From: Paramacrobiotus richtersi
Lineage: Eukaryota; Tardigrada; Eutardigrada; Parachela; Macrobiotidae
DNA length: 52,022 nt
Assembly (NCBI GenBank): GCA_034698045.1
Contig: JAQGAU010000037.1
Location: 1-52,022, forward strand
Direction of reading: 5' to 3'
Positions 32,181 through 42,249 of this stretch are shown piece by piece. The first letter of the stretch is position 1; every line of letters begins with the position of its first letter. The position numbers were made by a program, and so were the translations under genes. The notes below the pieces were generated by a model, which did no database searches, had not been told where the DNA came from, and worked only from the letters and a program-made list of their open reading frames with translations.

Positions 32181-34922
32181 CGATAAGGAGCACATTATCG
32201 TATTGATTAGTTGTCGTAACTACTTAATTAATTTGATTATTAAACTGGCCGATAAATTAGTTATTCCGTTTATACATACTGTAGATAAGGCAAGGATCTA
32301 CGGGGATACTGTAATACCTTCCATTGTGAAACAAAAAAATTCTAGCAAAAGTTAACGATATGAGGAACACGTTGGAGCTGGAACTATTTCGCTTTACCCT
32401 AAAATCCCACCCAAAAAAAATTCTCTGCGGTCACCACAGGATTTTGACTGACATTCATCCTGGAGGGCCGACTCTGTAACTGCTGTTGTACGTACAAAGA
32501 GTAATGCCGAAATTGCTGGAGTGAAATTTCCGCAACGGATGTATAGTGCGACTGGCAAGATTCGACTGATCTATCCGGCTTTCTACCAGTTACCATAAGC
32601 GCAATCCTATATACGCATATTTTTATGGTCGGGGTAATTATTTTAGGTAGGAGACAGAAACTACTCCACTTGGAGCAGCCGAAAGAGCTGCGCGGCGCAC
32701 CACCAGATGAATCTGGGGCGTGCCGTCCCTTAATGGTAGTAGGAGGAAAAAAATTCGACATGGCAAAGTCATAACGGAATCTGCCTTGCCTGCCTTCACC
32801 GTAACGTAAGGTAAAAAAAGTTTATTGGCAGCTGTAACGTCCCGGGGATGACCTAAGAAATCAGTCTGTTATTTGTCCAGTGCAACGCTCACATCGTCCG
32901 CATTTAATTTAGCTACCACAAGAGGGCTTTCTTATGAAACGTTAAGCAATGTTTTTGTAGAACAATGTTTATATTCTTTCGCAACAGCTCAAACCACGAA
33001 GTCTCAGTTTCGTAGTTTTTCTCTCGTGCTGAATGTAATGTTTCCTGATTGGGATGCACCGACTTCCCGCTGATCTTATCCAGCCCGAATTTCCTGGTGC
33101 ACGCCTCCTGAACCCTTGCTCTTCAAGGCCCTTGAGAGGACGTCGTCATCCGCCAGACACCCTGGAAATTCTCCATGTTGCTGAACGTCCTTACTGGCGA
33201 TTCGCAATGCGGCTTTAATCTTGGCTGTGTCACTAATTGGCTGTAATCGTACAATTCTTGATGTAAACATGTTTTGTTCACTTGGCCGGAAATGCATTTT
33301 CATACTGGCAAAGGTTTAACTTCCTAAGTAGCGCATCTAATGGTGCAATCTGTCGAAGAGCAAACGCAGGAGGTTTTCGAAATTGCTAGAGCAAATTCTG
33401 AAAACGCCAAAATGGACTGCCTTTTATTACAGTAAATGCAGACGAGCTCCACAAATCGTTGAAAACGAAGTTCGCCAAAACCAGTTGAGCTAAATCCCGT
33501 TTTGACTGAGTTAGCCACACCCAATGACACAACTGGGGAGTCTTCCAAACAAGGCTCGCAGAAGCGACGCTTTCAGACTGCCAAGTGCTATATCGGTAGT
33601 GAACTATGCCTTGAATTATCTCCATTAACAATAGAATTCAGGTTCTCTGTCATTCAAATCCATAAGGCAACAACGTATTTGGGGAACTCTTTCATCATTC
33701 AGTTGCATTTTGTGCTTTGATAATTAATCTCCGGTTACGGCAGTCGTCTGCTCTGTGCGTGTGCAAGCATTGGCATAATTGGTATACATGATATTATATG
33801 TGCAGTATACGACATGCGGTGCGACCTAATGGTGGAGCAGCCTGGATGCTGCAGACATCCTGCGACTGGTATCTTGAAGATTGCCCGCCAACAAATATTA
33901 CAATGACATCAGTATGATTCTAGCCGTACAGTGTTATAATTTACATGCACTTTCCATCTCTTGTAAAGACCGTTTTTACTTACGTACATCTGGTGCATCT
34001 GTACAGAAACTACATGTTGTCATGGGACACAGCGCATCCTCGCCTTTCCAAACATTTTACCTTTCACCGGGATACAACTCTTGAAAACTTCCATTCCAGC
34101 CACACGCGCCGGGCGGCATTCCATCCACCATGCAAGACTCCTTGCTGTAGGATTGGTCCTACATACATGGTACATGCATATCGGGCGAATATTCTATGAT
34201 GTTATCAATCAGTTTTAATCGGCGAATATAGTGTCTTATGGGAGCTGTGCGCGGCGTGGAGCTCGGAGTAATTACTCCCGACATTTCAGCGGACATTTTC
34301 CGGACGGTCACAACAGTTGCCGCTCTGGAGCAGTCAAAAACTGAGATTTCGCCGTATTAGGAGTAAGCCAAACCGACAATCAGCTCAGGGGCATCAGTTT
34401 TCTGCAGGAGCAGCGCGCAAAGAACCTGTCAACGTGCCCCAAGCTGATAAGTGCGCATGGATCATCGCGGCGTCAATTCAGCGGAATTTTGATCTGATAA
34501 CGGCGCAAGCTAGCGGCTGGGCACGTGCGGCGCTATTCCAAAGGACCATGAATTTTATCGGGAAGCGCAATGGAATCTGTTCTACAGCCTTGCGGCAACG
34601 TGTTCTTGCAGCGTACCATGCGTATTGTATGACGGATTCAGGTTAACATCGCTGCGCACGTGCTGCTAGTTTGACTTAACACACAAGCGAACAATTTTTT
34701 TGTGAGAAGAACTGGTTAGCCGAAAATTTCCGATAAGCAGCGTCAGGGAAGTGAACCCGTGTAGTTGTTTCGCTTAGATTTCTATTCACAAACAGAAGTT
34801 TGTGAACTTGGTTTTGAACTTTTCCCGAATACCGTAGATCACAAAGTACAGTTGTTGTGATACGGTACTGGCTGACTGCGGGTTTACCCGATCTGATTGT
34901 TCAGTGAAACAAACATAGGATC
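32181..34922. other. No recognised gene; upstream flank of the next gene
   Basis: Many short frames and no motif. The 21-mer 'gtcgtaactacttaattaatt' (about 32,213) recurs at about 43,592. Nearest the next gene a hairpin TTCACAAAC-agaa-GTTTGTGAA lies at 34,785-34,806, related to the hairpins inside that gene's introns. A promoter could not be identified. Confidence 0.4.
34785..34806. repeat. Hairpin of the 'CACAAA..TTTGTG' type, 5' flank
   Basis: TTCACAAAC, a 4-nt loop and GTTTGTGAA form a perfect 9-bp stem. It is about 117 nt upstream of the start codon at 34,923 and resembles the hairpins at 35,196-35,217 and 35,677-35,698 in the introns of the same gene. Confidence 0.85.
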
Positions 34923-36481
34923 ATGGCTGATCGATCAGTGGACGATGGTATTCCTGTTCAGATGATGGAACCGGATAAAGGCCTTCCTGATTCTGATCAG
35001 GAGTTCAATGAGTATTACGAAGAATATCATACTCAGAAGGAACTAGAATGGGATGATGAGCAGGTATGTTAAACTGCAGTTTACCATACAGAATATAGCG
35101 CAAGTGCAAATATTGCATAGGAAGTGTATGCTTTAGAAATGCAAACATACAGGAAACCTGAGGAAATGCGCACAGATTTGCATACTACAGCATGGAACAC
35201 AAACTGAAGTTTGTGTTGCTTCAGATGTGGTCCTTAGAGGTAGCCAGCCGTAAACTAGAACAGCTGAAAAGCGGAGACGAAGAAAGGGAATCTGCTCCCC
35301 AATTGATCAGTGTCGGCAGAGGGATTCCACTAAGAATGTCAGGTGGGATGGAGAGCCCAAACGCAGCATTTGAATTTGTATGTTGATAACTGAATCGACC
35401 TGTAAACGCAGGACGTGTTGCACTTTTTAGATGTTTGTGTTGCGCTTACACAAGCCGGTGGAAAAGTACAAGGAAGTGGTGCTAACCAGAGGCATCGGTA
35501 TGGTCGTGGGATCCCACTTAAGCCAAGTGGACAAGATGTCAAGTGGACAAGAAGCCCAGAAAACCGTAACTCAGTTGGCAGGCGATCAACTAACAGGGTT
35601 CTGATACTATATGTTACTGCTTACTATGTGCAGTTTTGGTTCTACTGCTTACTATGTGCAGTTTTGGTTCTATTCAAACACAAAATGAAGTTTGTGTTCT
35701 GTTGCAGAATCTCTCAGATGAGGAAGAAGCCACAGCTCGCCTCACCAATGAACTGATCACTGCGGATCTGCTGGTTGGCATGCGCGAACGCAGGCGAAGG
35801 CTTGGACAATCCGGAGCAGTGGAAACACAGAATGCAGTTTGTGGTTCTCCGAAACTGCCAAAAAAGAGAAAAAGTGTTCCTATGTTAACGGTGTTGGACG
35901 AAAAGAAGGAGCAGAGCTTTAAGGCTGCCCCAACCTACAAAAAACCTGAAATTTTACGTCCGGTCGTGTACACGAATGCGTTCAAGACGACCACACTGTT
36001 CAAGAAACTGGTCGTTTCGCCTCCCAAGGGACATATGGAGTTGTATCGAAGTGGACTGGCTGAGATTAAGATGCATCTGGATAGTCCCACAGTGGAGATT
36101 AATGATTCCGAAACTACGTCTCGACCAGCTATCCTGTCAGTGCTTCGAGATGTCATCGTGGAATCGGATGACATGTTGGTGAAGATGGAAGTACTCAAGT
36201 TATTGGAAAAGGTGTCAGGTTGGACTTATTGCTGCTGTTGCAACAGTGCGTACAGTTTTTTGACGGTCTGCCACCGGGAGTGCGATATCAGACCCATGAG
36301 GACTTACTGAACGTCCACCAACGGGATCTCGTGCATCACCAAGAGATCCAGTCCGACCAAACTGGATATCAGAAAACACGTGAATATCAGTCCGATCTGT
36401 ACGAAATGACACAAACGCACAAACTGGCACCACATCTGAAAGGAATGCCGTTGTCGGTCATCGAACATCTCTGGGAAATGC
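34923..36481 (+). CDS. Multi-exon host gene, unknown function
   Basis: Exons by canonical sites: 34,923-35,063 (47 codons, starts MADRSVDDG, donor GTATGT), 35,225-35,377 (51 codons), 35,490-35,597 (36 codons), 35,708-36,211 (168 codons) and 36,247 or 36,256 to about 36,481. All junctions are phase 0, and introns are 161, 112, 110 and a suspiciously short 35 or 44 nt. The protein is acidic at the N-terminus, then has two Gly-Arg-Gly-Ile-Pro-Leu motifs (one each in exons 2 and 3), a charged helical part ('DEEEATARLTNELITADLL', 'RERRRR') and a conserved-looking 'VVYTNAFKTTTLFKKLVVSP' region. The last exon is Gln/His-rich. It either stops at 36,492 or splices from GTATGT at 36,482 into the foldback element. 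I do not recognise the family. The coding call rests on splice-site agreement and long frames. Confidence 0.7.
35196..35217. repeat. Hairpin 8 nt before the 3' splice site of intron 1
   Basis: AACACAAAC-tgaa-GTTTGTGTT has a 9-bp perfect stem. It ends 7 nt before the start of exon 2 (35,225), inside the region normally occupied by the polypyrimidine tract. Confidence 0.9.
35615..35670. repeat. 28-bp exact tandem duplication in intron 3
   Basis: 'tactgcttactatgtgcagt' plus 'tttggttc' occurs twice back to back (35,615-35,642 and 35,643-35,670). Each copy contains a CAG preceded by 'tatgtg', a potential decoy acceptor. The exact identity points to a recent duplication. Confidence 0.95.
35677..35698. 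repeat. Hairpin 9 nt before the 3' splice site of intron 3
   Basis: AACACAAA-atgaag-TTTGTGTT has an 8-bp stem, nearly the same sequence as the intron 1 hairpin and in the same position relative to the acceptor (exon 4 starts at 35,708). Confidence 0.9.
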
Positions 36482-36837
36482 GTATGTGGTAGTCCATTTT
36501 ATCGTGGACTATATCTAGTATGCACAGGGAATTGTGGAAAAACGAATTGTGCGCGCAGCATCCGATTGTTTCGCAATGCACTGAGAAAGTTTAAACACAA
36601 ACACGTGTGTAACCGGCAATTATGTCCCCCACCCCCGCTGAAATGTCCCCCCGGACAATAGTGCCGGGTCCCCTTTGTAACCATCGCCCAACGCGTAACC
36701 CTTGCACCTGCTTGGTAAAACGAAGGACGTACGACGGCAGGAGAAAAATCAGGGCAATCCGAGGACTGCCACCAAGCGCTACCACCACCACCGGTGTGGC
36801 CACCGCCAAATTTTCACAACGGCGACTTTCGAGCTGT

Positions 36838-36975
36838 GTGGGGACATTATTGCCGATAGCACGGGGGACATTATTGCCGATAGCACGGGGGACATTATTG
36901 CCGAGAGTACAGGGGACATTATTGCCGCTACAGCGGGAGACATTACTGCCGGTATCGCTGGACTCGGGTGACATT
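36838..36975. repeat. 24-bp minisatellite, about five units
   Basis: The unit 'gacattattgccgatagcac' plus 'gggg' begins at 36,843, 36,867, 36,891, 36,915 and 36,939, with a looser unit at 36,970. Because 24 is a multiple of three, frames stay open on both strands and give 8-residue repeats (for example GDIIADST), which explains several spurious open frames here. Decayed units continue to about 37,200, and inverted ones appear at about 37,450-37,510 and 37,680-37,735. Confidence 0.95.
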
Positions 36976-37744
36976 ACTGACAATAGTGTTGGGAGTAAGA
37001 GGATATTATTGCCGGCAGCGTTACGAATAGGGTGAAATTATTGCCGGTCTATGCTGCGAAAAGCGTGATATCATTGCAGGAAGCGTTAGGTCAAGGGAAA
37101 CATTATTCCAGTCTACATTACGTATAAGATTACATCATTGCTTGAAGTGCTATGTCAAAGGAGAGATTATCGCCGGCAGAGTTATGAAAACGGGTACATT
37201 GTTGCGTTAAGCGCCAAAATTAAAGGACTTTATCATTTCTGAGGCCGCGAGAACCTTCTTACAAGTAGAAAACACGACAGTTACAGACTTCCTTCGTCAG
37301 TATTTTCAGTGATCGAGTACTTCCTTCTTTTGGTTACGATCCGCTGAATGCGGTCTGGCTGGCTTGGAGTTATTATGTCTGGTCCATCGACTCCGGCAGC
37401 AACGTTGGAACAGCTGGCAATGGGTTGAACTGAAACAGCAGTATGTTTTGCGTTGTCCCCCGTACTACCGGCACCAGTGTCCCCCCTACTTTCGGCAATA
37501 ATGTCCCTACACACTTTGCAGGTGTCCTTTGGGAAACTTAGCGGAGGTCACGCCGGTGGCGGTGGTAACACTTGGTGACAGTCCTCGGATCGATCCTGTT
37601 TTTGTCCGGCCCTCCTAGGTCCTTCGTTTCACCAAGCCAGTGCAGGAGTTACATGTTTGGCGCTGGCTACAAGGGGGACCCTGCAATAATGTCCGGGGGA
37701 CATTATGGCGGGGGGGGGGGGGGGGACAAAATTGCCGGTTACAC

Positions 37745-37990
37745 ACGTGTACCAAAATTCTCGTTCTGAAGCGATTCGTTTGATACTTGGTTCATAAATG
37801 CACAAAAATATGAAGATTGTGTGAACCAAAATCAGCCTTCAGACATTTTTTTTAAATTTTAAAATACGTTTTAAAATTTCAAAAATGTCTCGAGGGTGGT
37901 TTTGGTTCAAAACAATCTTCATGCATATGTGTATTTACCAAGCAAATTTCCAACAAATCGCTTCAAAACGAGAATTTTGGTACACATGTT
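37745..37990. repeat. Long hairpin (about 120-nt arms) inside the foldback element
   Basis: 'gtaccaaaattctcgttctg' on the left is matched by the complement of 'aaacgagaattttggtac' on the right. Further paired blocks are 'gaagcgatt', 'atgaagattgt', 'gaaccaaaa' and 'gacattttt'. The AT-rich centre is near 37,867 ('ttttaaaatacgttttaaaa'). Pairing is imperfect but continuous. Confidence 0.9.
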
Positions 37991-38060
37991 TCCGTTTAAA
38001 CTTTCGAAAGGGAATTCGCAACAACCGGATGTCGCGCCCACAATTCTTTTTTGCACTCAT

Positions 38061-38708
38061 CCATATTGGTCCTTTGTCCATCCGAAGCAATGGCGCACGT
38101 TGGTTTATGCATTCCAGCCGCTCACACAAAATAGCCAGCGCAACATATGATAACTACAAGTCACTCGTCCTAAACTCTACACATGCACCGTAATCTGAAA
38201 TCGATGAATAATATGCTTTTTGGTGTAACCAGTAAGAGCAACTCAATGTTCCGAAAGACTAGAAGGCGGAGTCTTGGTCTTATACAGAATACTGGGGTTC
38301 TATGGGCGCTTCCACACCTGTCCTCAGAAAGGCCCGTCTGATTCGGTCTCGCAATGATGTTACTTCGTTTCATGGAAATAAGAAAAATCCACATATTAAC
38401 GACTTGCAAGGCACCGCCACGCCATTTTTCTCGCAAATAATTTACTCTTTTTGCAGGTGGATCTAATTATCGGTCTTTTAAGTAATTGTTTATTGGGCAA
38501 AAGCCGCCGACACAAAATAAAGTGCGAAAGCACATACAGAGCCAACTACAAGGAAAAATGTCAAATATCAAAAAAACAACCAGCATCACGACCTCGATTA
38601 GTACCTCCACGAGAGGGGTACTAATTTACGAGAGGGGTACTCTTTCCTGTTTTAAATAAACAGGAAAGTCTAAACGAGCTCAAACAAGACTAAGACAAAA
38701 TCTCAAAG
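38061..38708. other. Gap between foldback element and next gene; small hairpins
   Basis: No gene was recognised. Before the next start codon there are two inverted repeats: ATTAGTACC..GGTACTAAT at about 38,598-38,625 and CTTTCCTGTTT-taaat-AAACAGGAAAG at 38,642-38,668 (11-bp stem). A direct repeat 'acgagaggggtact' lies at 38,609-38,622 and 38,628-38,641. They are possible regulatory or insertion-footprint structures 40-110 nt upstream of the ATG at 38,709. Confidence 0.55.
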
Positions 38709-39114
38709 ATGAACGCGGTGAAAGCTGAGTTACGAGTGCTACCGCTCTTGTATTACAGCGCGCTCTGTTCGCAGATGCTGCTGAACTGCTGCGCACAGTG
38801 CGCCGTAAGTAGATCTGCCTATGTGATTCCTTTATTGGCGGTTTGTGATGCAGGGTCCGCTTTCCCTTCTCACCCCAACAGGAATAATGTTGGCTTTCTT
38901 ATTTTCCATTATTTTAAGCCGAGTGAATTGGATTCTGCGCCGCATATCGCCAGGAAACGAAGCCCGTCATAGAAACCACGAACACAGTGCGCTCTCACGC
39001 CAGGCCAATAGCAGTGATGACTACCATCTTACCGGTAATCTTACCTTTCGAATTTATTCCAGTCCTCCTCTAGCTTGTTTGGACCTCAACTATATATTTA
39101 AAATACTATCATAA
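38709..39114 (+). CDS. Small two-exon putative membrane protein
   Basis: Exon 1 is 38,709-38,804 (32 codons, starts MNAVKAELR). The donor GTAAGT at 38,805 is perfect, and the 49-nt intron ends 'tgatgcag' at 38,853. Exon 2 runs from 38,854 in the same phase (phase 0) to a stop at 39,112-39,114, giving about 119 residues. Residues 10-31 are Leu/Cys-rich and could be a signal peptide ('LPLLYYSALCSQMLLNCCAQ'). Exon 2 begins with a hydrophobic segment 'GIMLAFLFSIILSRVNWI' typical of a membrane span, followed by an Arg/His/Ser-rich polar part. The consensus donor and shared phase support a real gene, but it is short and I do not recognise the family. The 3' end could also splice on. Confidence 0.5.
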
Positions 39115-40967
39115 CTAGGCGGTTCCATTGATGGCTCGAAACAGTGTTTTTGAAAGGCCGAAAGCGGTTACATGGGTGGAATGACATCTTATCTGTTAGA
39201 CAATTAATATCCTGGTAAATGAACGATATTTCGTGAATTTATATGGTCTGATACTTATGCCAATATAAATATGATAACAGTAGCATTTCGCTATTATTTA
39301 ACAGTACATACTGGTAACGAGCACACTTCGCGTCAATCCAGATTAAACGATTAAGACTTTTCTACGGTTGCTTATACAACTGCTCATTTCTAAAGGCTTT
39401 ATTCTGATTTCTCAACATGCTATAGTTCCGAAATAAAACAGGAAATACCACTGACACTACGCTTAAAACATCAAGAAAAACAACGCTTTTCTCAAAAGCC
39501 GAACATTTACCAGTTGGTGTAGCCGCAGAAGTTCTTGTAGTAGTAGCTAGCTTACCTCTGTAGGACGAAAATATGGTTGCACTATCTGTAGGACGGCATC
39601 CGAACAATTCCAGCAATCAAACAAGCAAAAATGCAGGTAATAAATAAAACTCAACAAATTAATAAACTGATACAATCGCTCGCACTGTAAGCGAATATGG
39701 CTGACTGATATCAGACATATAAAATCAGGATTTAACGTGAAAGGAAACTAAACTGGCGCACAGTCAGCTGCAGACGGCTCTGCGAATCCGCGAGGCAGAC
39801 AAAAGCCAGTAGTTTCAATGAGCGTCGACGCTCACTCGTACGCACCAAATTGCGCTATGCACCCGCACGGACTTCTAGATTGCCTGTTACGCGGAACAAT
39901 AGGTCGCAGTGTCCATCTACGGCACATTGTCCTAATGTGCTCATCTGGCAGACTAGCTTTCAGGCAGTTCGAAGTGGTCTCGTTGATCTGTGTCTGTATT
40001 ACGGGGCATTGGCGCACTAATTCTTAGGCAAATGTACCAAACAGCTTGGAAGACACGCCTGCTCTGTGCTCTGCAAGGAGCAGATTGTCTTCGCTGTGAT
40101 AAAATGTGAGATTGTCTTCGCTGTGATGAAATGTGCTCGTCCTTACCGGGCTTGGGGGGAAGAAGCGTCCAACATTACGCCGGAACACCGTACAACAAAA
40201 CTCCACTGTGGAAGTGCAGCTTCGTTGTACAGTTCAATCCGAAAGCTTTCGGTGCCCGACAATTCCTGAAAAAATAAAAAAAAGAAATAAACGCTGGGGT
40301 TGCCTCTGCCGCTCATAACGGTGGTTGGTCTGTTTCTAGTTTATGGCATTATCCCGCTTGTTGAATAAGCAAATTCGTTTGAGTCGGTGAACGTACTCGC
40401 GAAACGCTTCTGCACCTTCAGTAACAGCGCCCGGAAGCCCACTCCAACCTGTTGTATTACCAGTCTCCTTCTTGGGTGAATCTGTTGCGCGCCGCTTGTT
40501 TCCTTCTTCAATGACCAATACATTTATCTGGAATGGAAAGTCTGATTCCCGCGCTAGTTCGATGATGATGGTGTCGGTGCGGGAAAATGGATAAGAACTG
40601 TCGCTGTTATTCTCGGGTGTTCATAGGAGCCGGTACCACCCGATCGATGGCTACCTTTATTTGACATCATAAGAGTGCAGTGTTACTCGGCAAATTATGC
40701 GTTGAGTTTTTATGCTTTTTGCATCGTTAATCCGGCGTATGGGAAGCGGGCGTGCGGAAAACTGAAGACTAAGAGAACTGGATTGTCACTACAGCTAACG
40801 AACATTAGTTCGCTACCGCCATCCACAACTCCAAGAGAGAGAGCCTGACGGACACCGACAGTTCATACAGATTTTAGCTAGTAGTTTGGCTGTGTTAATT
40901 CTGCTTTGATACAAAATTAAAGGTGTGAATTTACTGTATTCCCGGGCAATTTTTCCATTCTTTTTTA
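39115..40967. other. No firm gene; small tandem repeat
   Basis: The minus frame 39,362-39,616 (84 codons) has a hydrophobic stretch 'VVFLDVLSVVSVVFPVLF' that could be a membrane span, but no start context or homologue is evident. A 27-bp tandem duplication 'gattgtcttcgctgtgatga' occurs at about 40,082-40,131. Minus frames 40,336-40,523 overlap in two phases and are not supported. Confidence 0.4.
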
Positions 40968-41106
40968 CAGTCTGGGCAGTGGTGAGTGTAAATATGGTGA
41001 CTCGGTGAATGTATGTGGCAGCGAGAGCCATAGGCTCAGAGAGGGGTGACGTCACTCACACCGCACTCACACCGCGCCACATGTACACTCACCTCTGGCC
41101 AGACTG
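40968..41106. mobile_element. Tc1/mariner-type MITE, 139 bp
   Basis: Terminal inverted repeats of about 35 bp: left 'CAGTCTGGGCAGTGGTGAGT' from 40,968, and the complement of the right end reads 'CAGTCTGGCCAGAGGTGAGT' from 41,106 inward. Both continue with 'GTA.AT.TGG.G'. The element is flanked by TA on each side (40,966-40,967 and 41,107-41,108), the target duplication made by Tc1/mariner transposases. Ends starting CAGT fit that superfamily. It has no coding capacity and contains a short 'cactcacaccg' duplication near the right end. Confidence 0.85.
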
Positions 41107-41108
41107 TA

Positions 41109-42249
41109 AAATTAATGGACAAATGGGCTCGGGAATACAGTATCTGCTATCTTGATTTTTGTCATTTCTGAAGATCTTTAATAATTAGGGGTACCAGTTC
41201 AGGCAAACCGTACGATCAACACTTGGTGTATTTCCATTGAACGCACTCTGCTCAATCACCTGTGTTATATGCTCGGTCGTGAAAGCCAGTCTACGCCTGT
41301 AGACTGCTATGTTGTGGAGCCTGTTATTTTAAATTTCAGTATCTAGACAAATAAGCAACAGACTTTGTTGACCAATATCACAAAATGAAGACAAAAATGA
41401 GGGCAATTTATGTATACCAAACACAGGAATTTCCGCGTCGAATGAAGCGTTTTATGGGCATCATTAGTTAACATAGGTTTCTTATGGGAGTTGTAAGTCA
41501 GCCGTTGTAACAGAAAACCACGCAAACTGGTAATGGCGATAAAACGTTTCATTCGGTGTTTTATGCTGAGCCTTCATATTCAAAAACTCCAGATATTTTT
41601 GCTCTTTTATTTAAGATATCGACAGTTAGATTTAGTGAAGAATGAAATGTTGCAGAAAACTTCAAAGTTAGATCGTCGTTAGCACGGAAACCTATGGATG
41701 GCACGACCAGGCCAGCAGCAACATTATACTCGCGATAAGCGCTCATCAGAGTCATGATTCCATATCTACGGCCACATTCCTAGTGTCAGAAAATTTCTTA
41801 TTTTTTGTTATTTTTTTGAAATGTTTATTACCAAGTTTGATGGCCAAATGACTGCGCAAATGAACTGGCTCCATAGCATGTGAGTCTATGGCTGCATGGC
41901 AGCGTTCGCGACCAGGCTCGATACACACCAGCAAAGTTCGTATACTGCACAAACTCTGCTTAACTTTGCCGTAAACTGGCACCCCTAATTGATATTATTG
42001 ATAGGCATCCGATACAACTTTTGCGTTTTGGCGGTATCTCTGAGCTCGGTCGGTCTACCGACACAAAAGGATGAAGTGCTATCTAGTTAAATTATGGTGC
42101 AAGGCGTAAAAAAGCATAATATGCTTGAAGCACGCGAGTTTGGTACAATCTGACTCGGACGCAGGTAGCAAGAAGCTAACGGGAAGGTATTTCGTGTAGA
42201 GAAGGGCATCAAAACGGATTCCATAACGCAGGTGACGGAAACCGTACTT
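41109..42249. other. No recognised gene
   Basis: Short minus frames (41,343-41,552; 41,561-41,755; 41,752-41,982) follow one another but in different phases and without motif or splice logic I can defend. Confidence 0.4.

Larger units (their letters stand above)
36520..38060. mobile_element. Nested foldback element with minisatellite core
   Basis: The outer arms match in inverted orientation: left 36,546-36,620 ('gaattgtgcgcgcagcatcc', 'gaaagtttaaac', 'acacgtgtgtaaccggcaat') and right about 37,980-38,050 (complement reads 'gaattgtgggcgcgacatcc', 'gaaagtttaaac'). An inner right arm at 37,720-37,752 ends in the complement of 'acacgtgtgtaaccggcaat'. Between it and the outer right arm sits a second hairpin (37,745-37,990). 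Order: A, B, core, B', C, C', A'. No transposase is visible, so it is non-autonomous. It directly follows the last exon of the preceding gene and may lie in its intron or 3' end. Target duplications could not be defined. Confidence 0.8.

Noticed and set aside
36838-36975. CRISPR array
   Set aside because: The repeats are contiguous with no unique spacers, and the window is eukaryotic; it is a minisatellite.
36591-37035. Long open frames of 89-137 codons on both strands with 8-residue repeats
   Set aside because: They run through the 24-bp minisatellite; a period divisible by three keeps frames open on both strands without selection.
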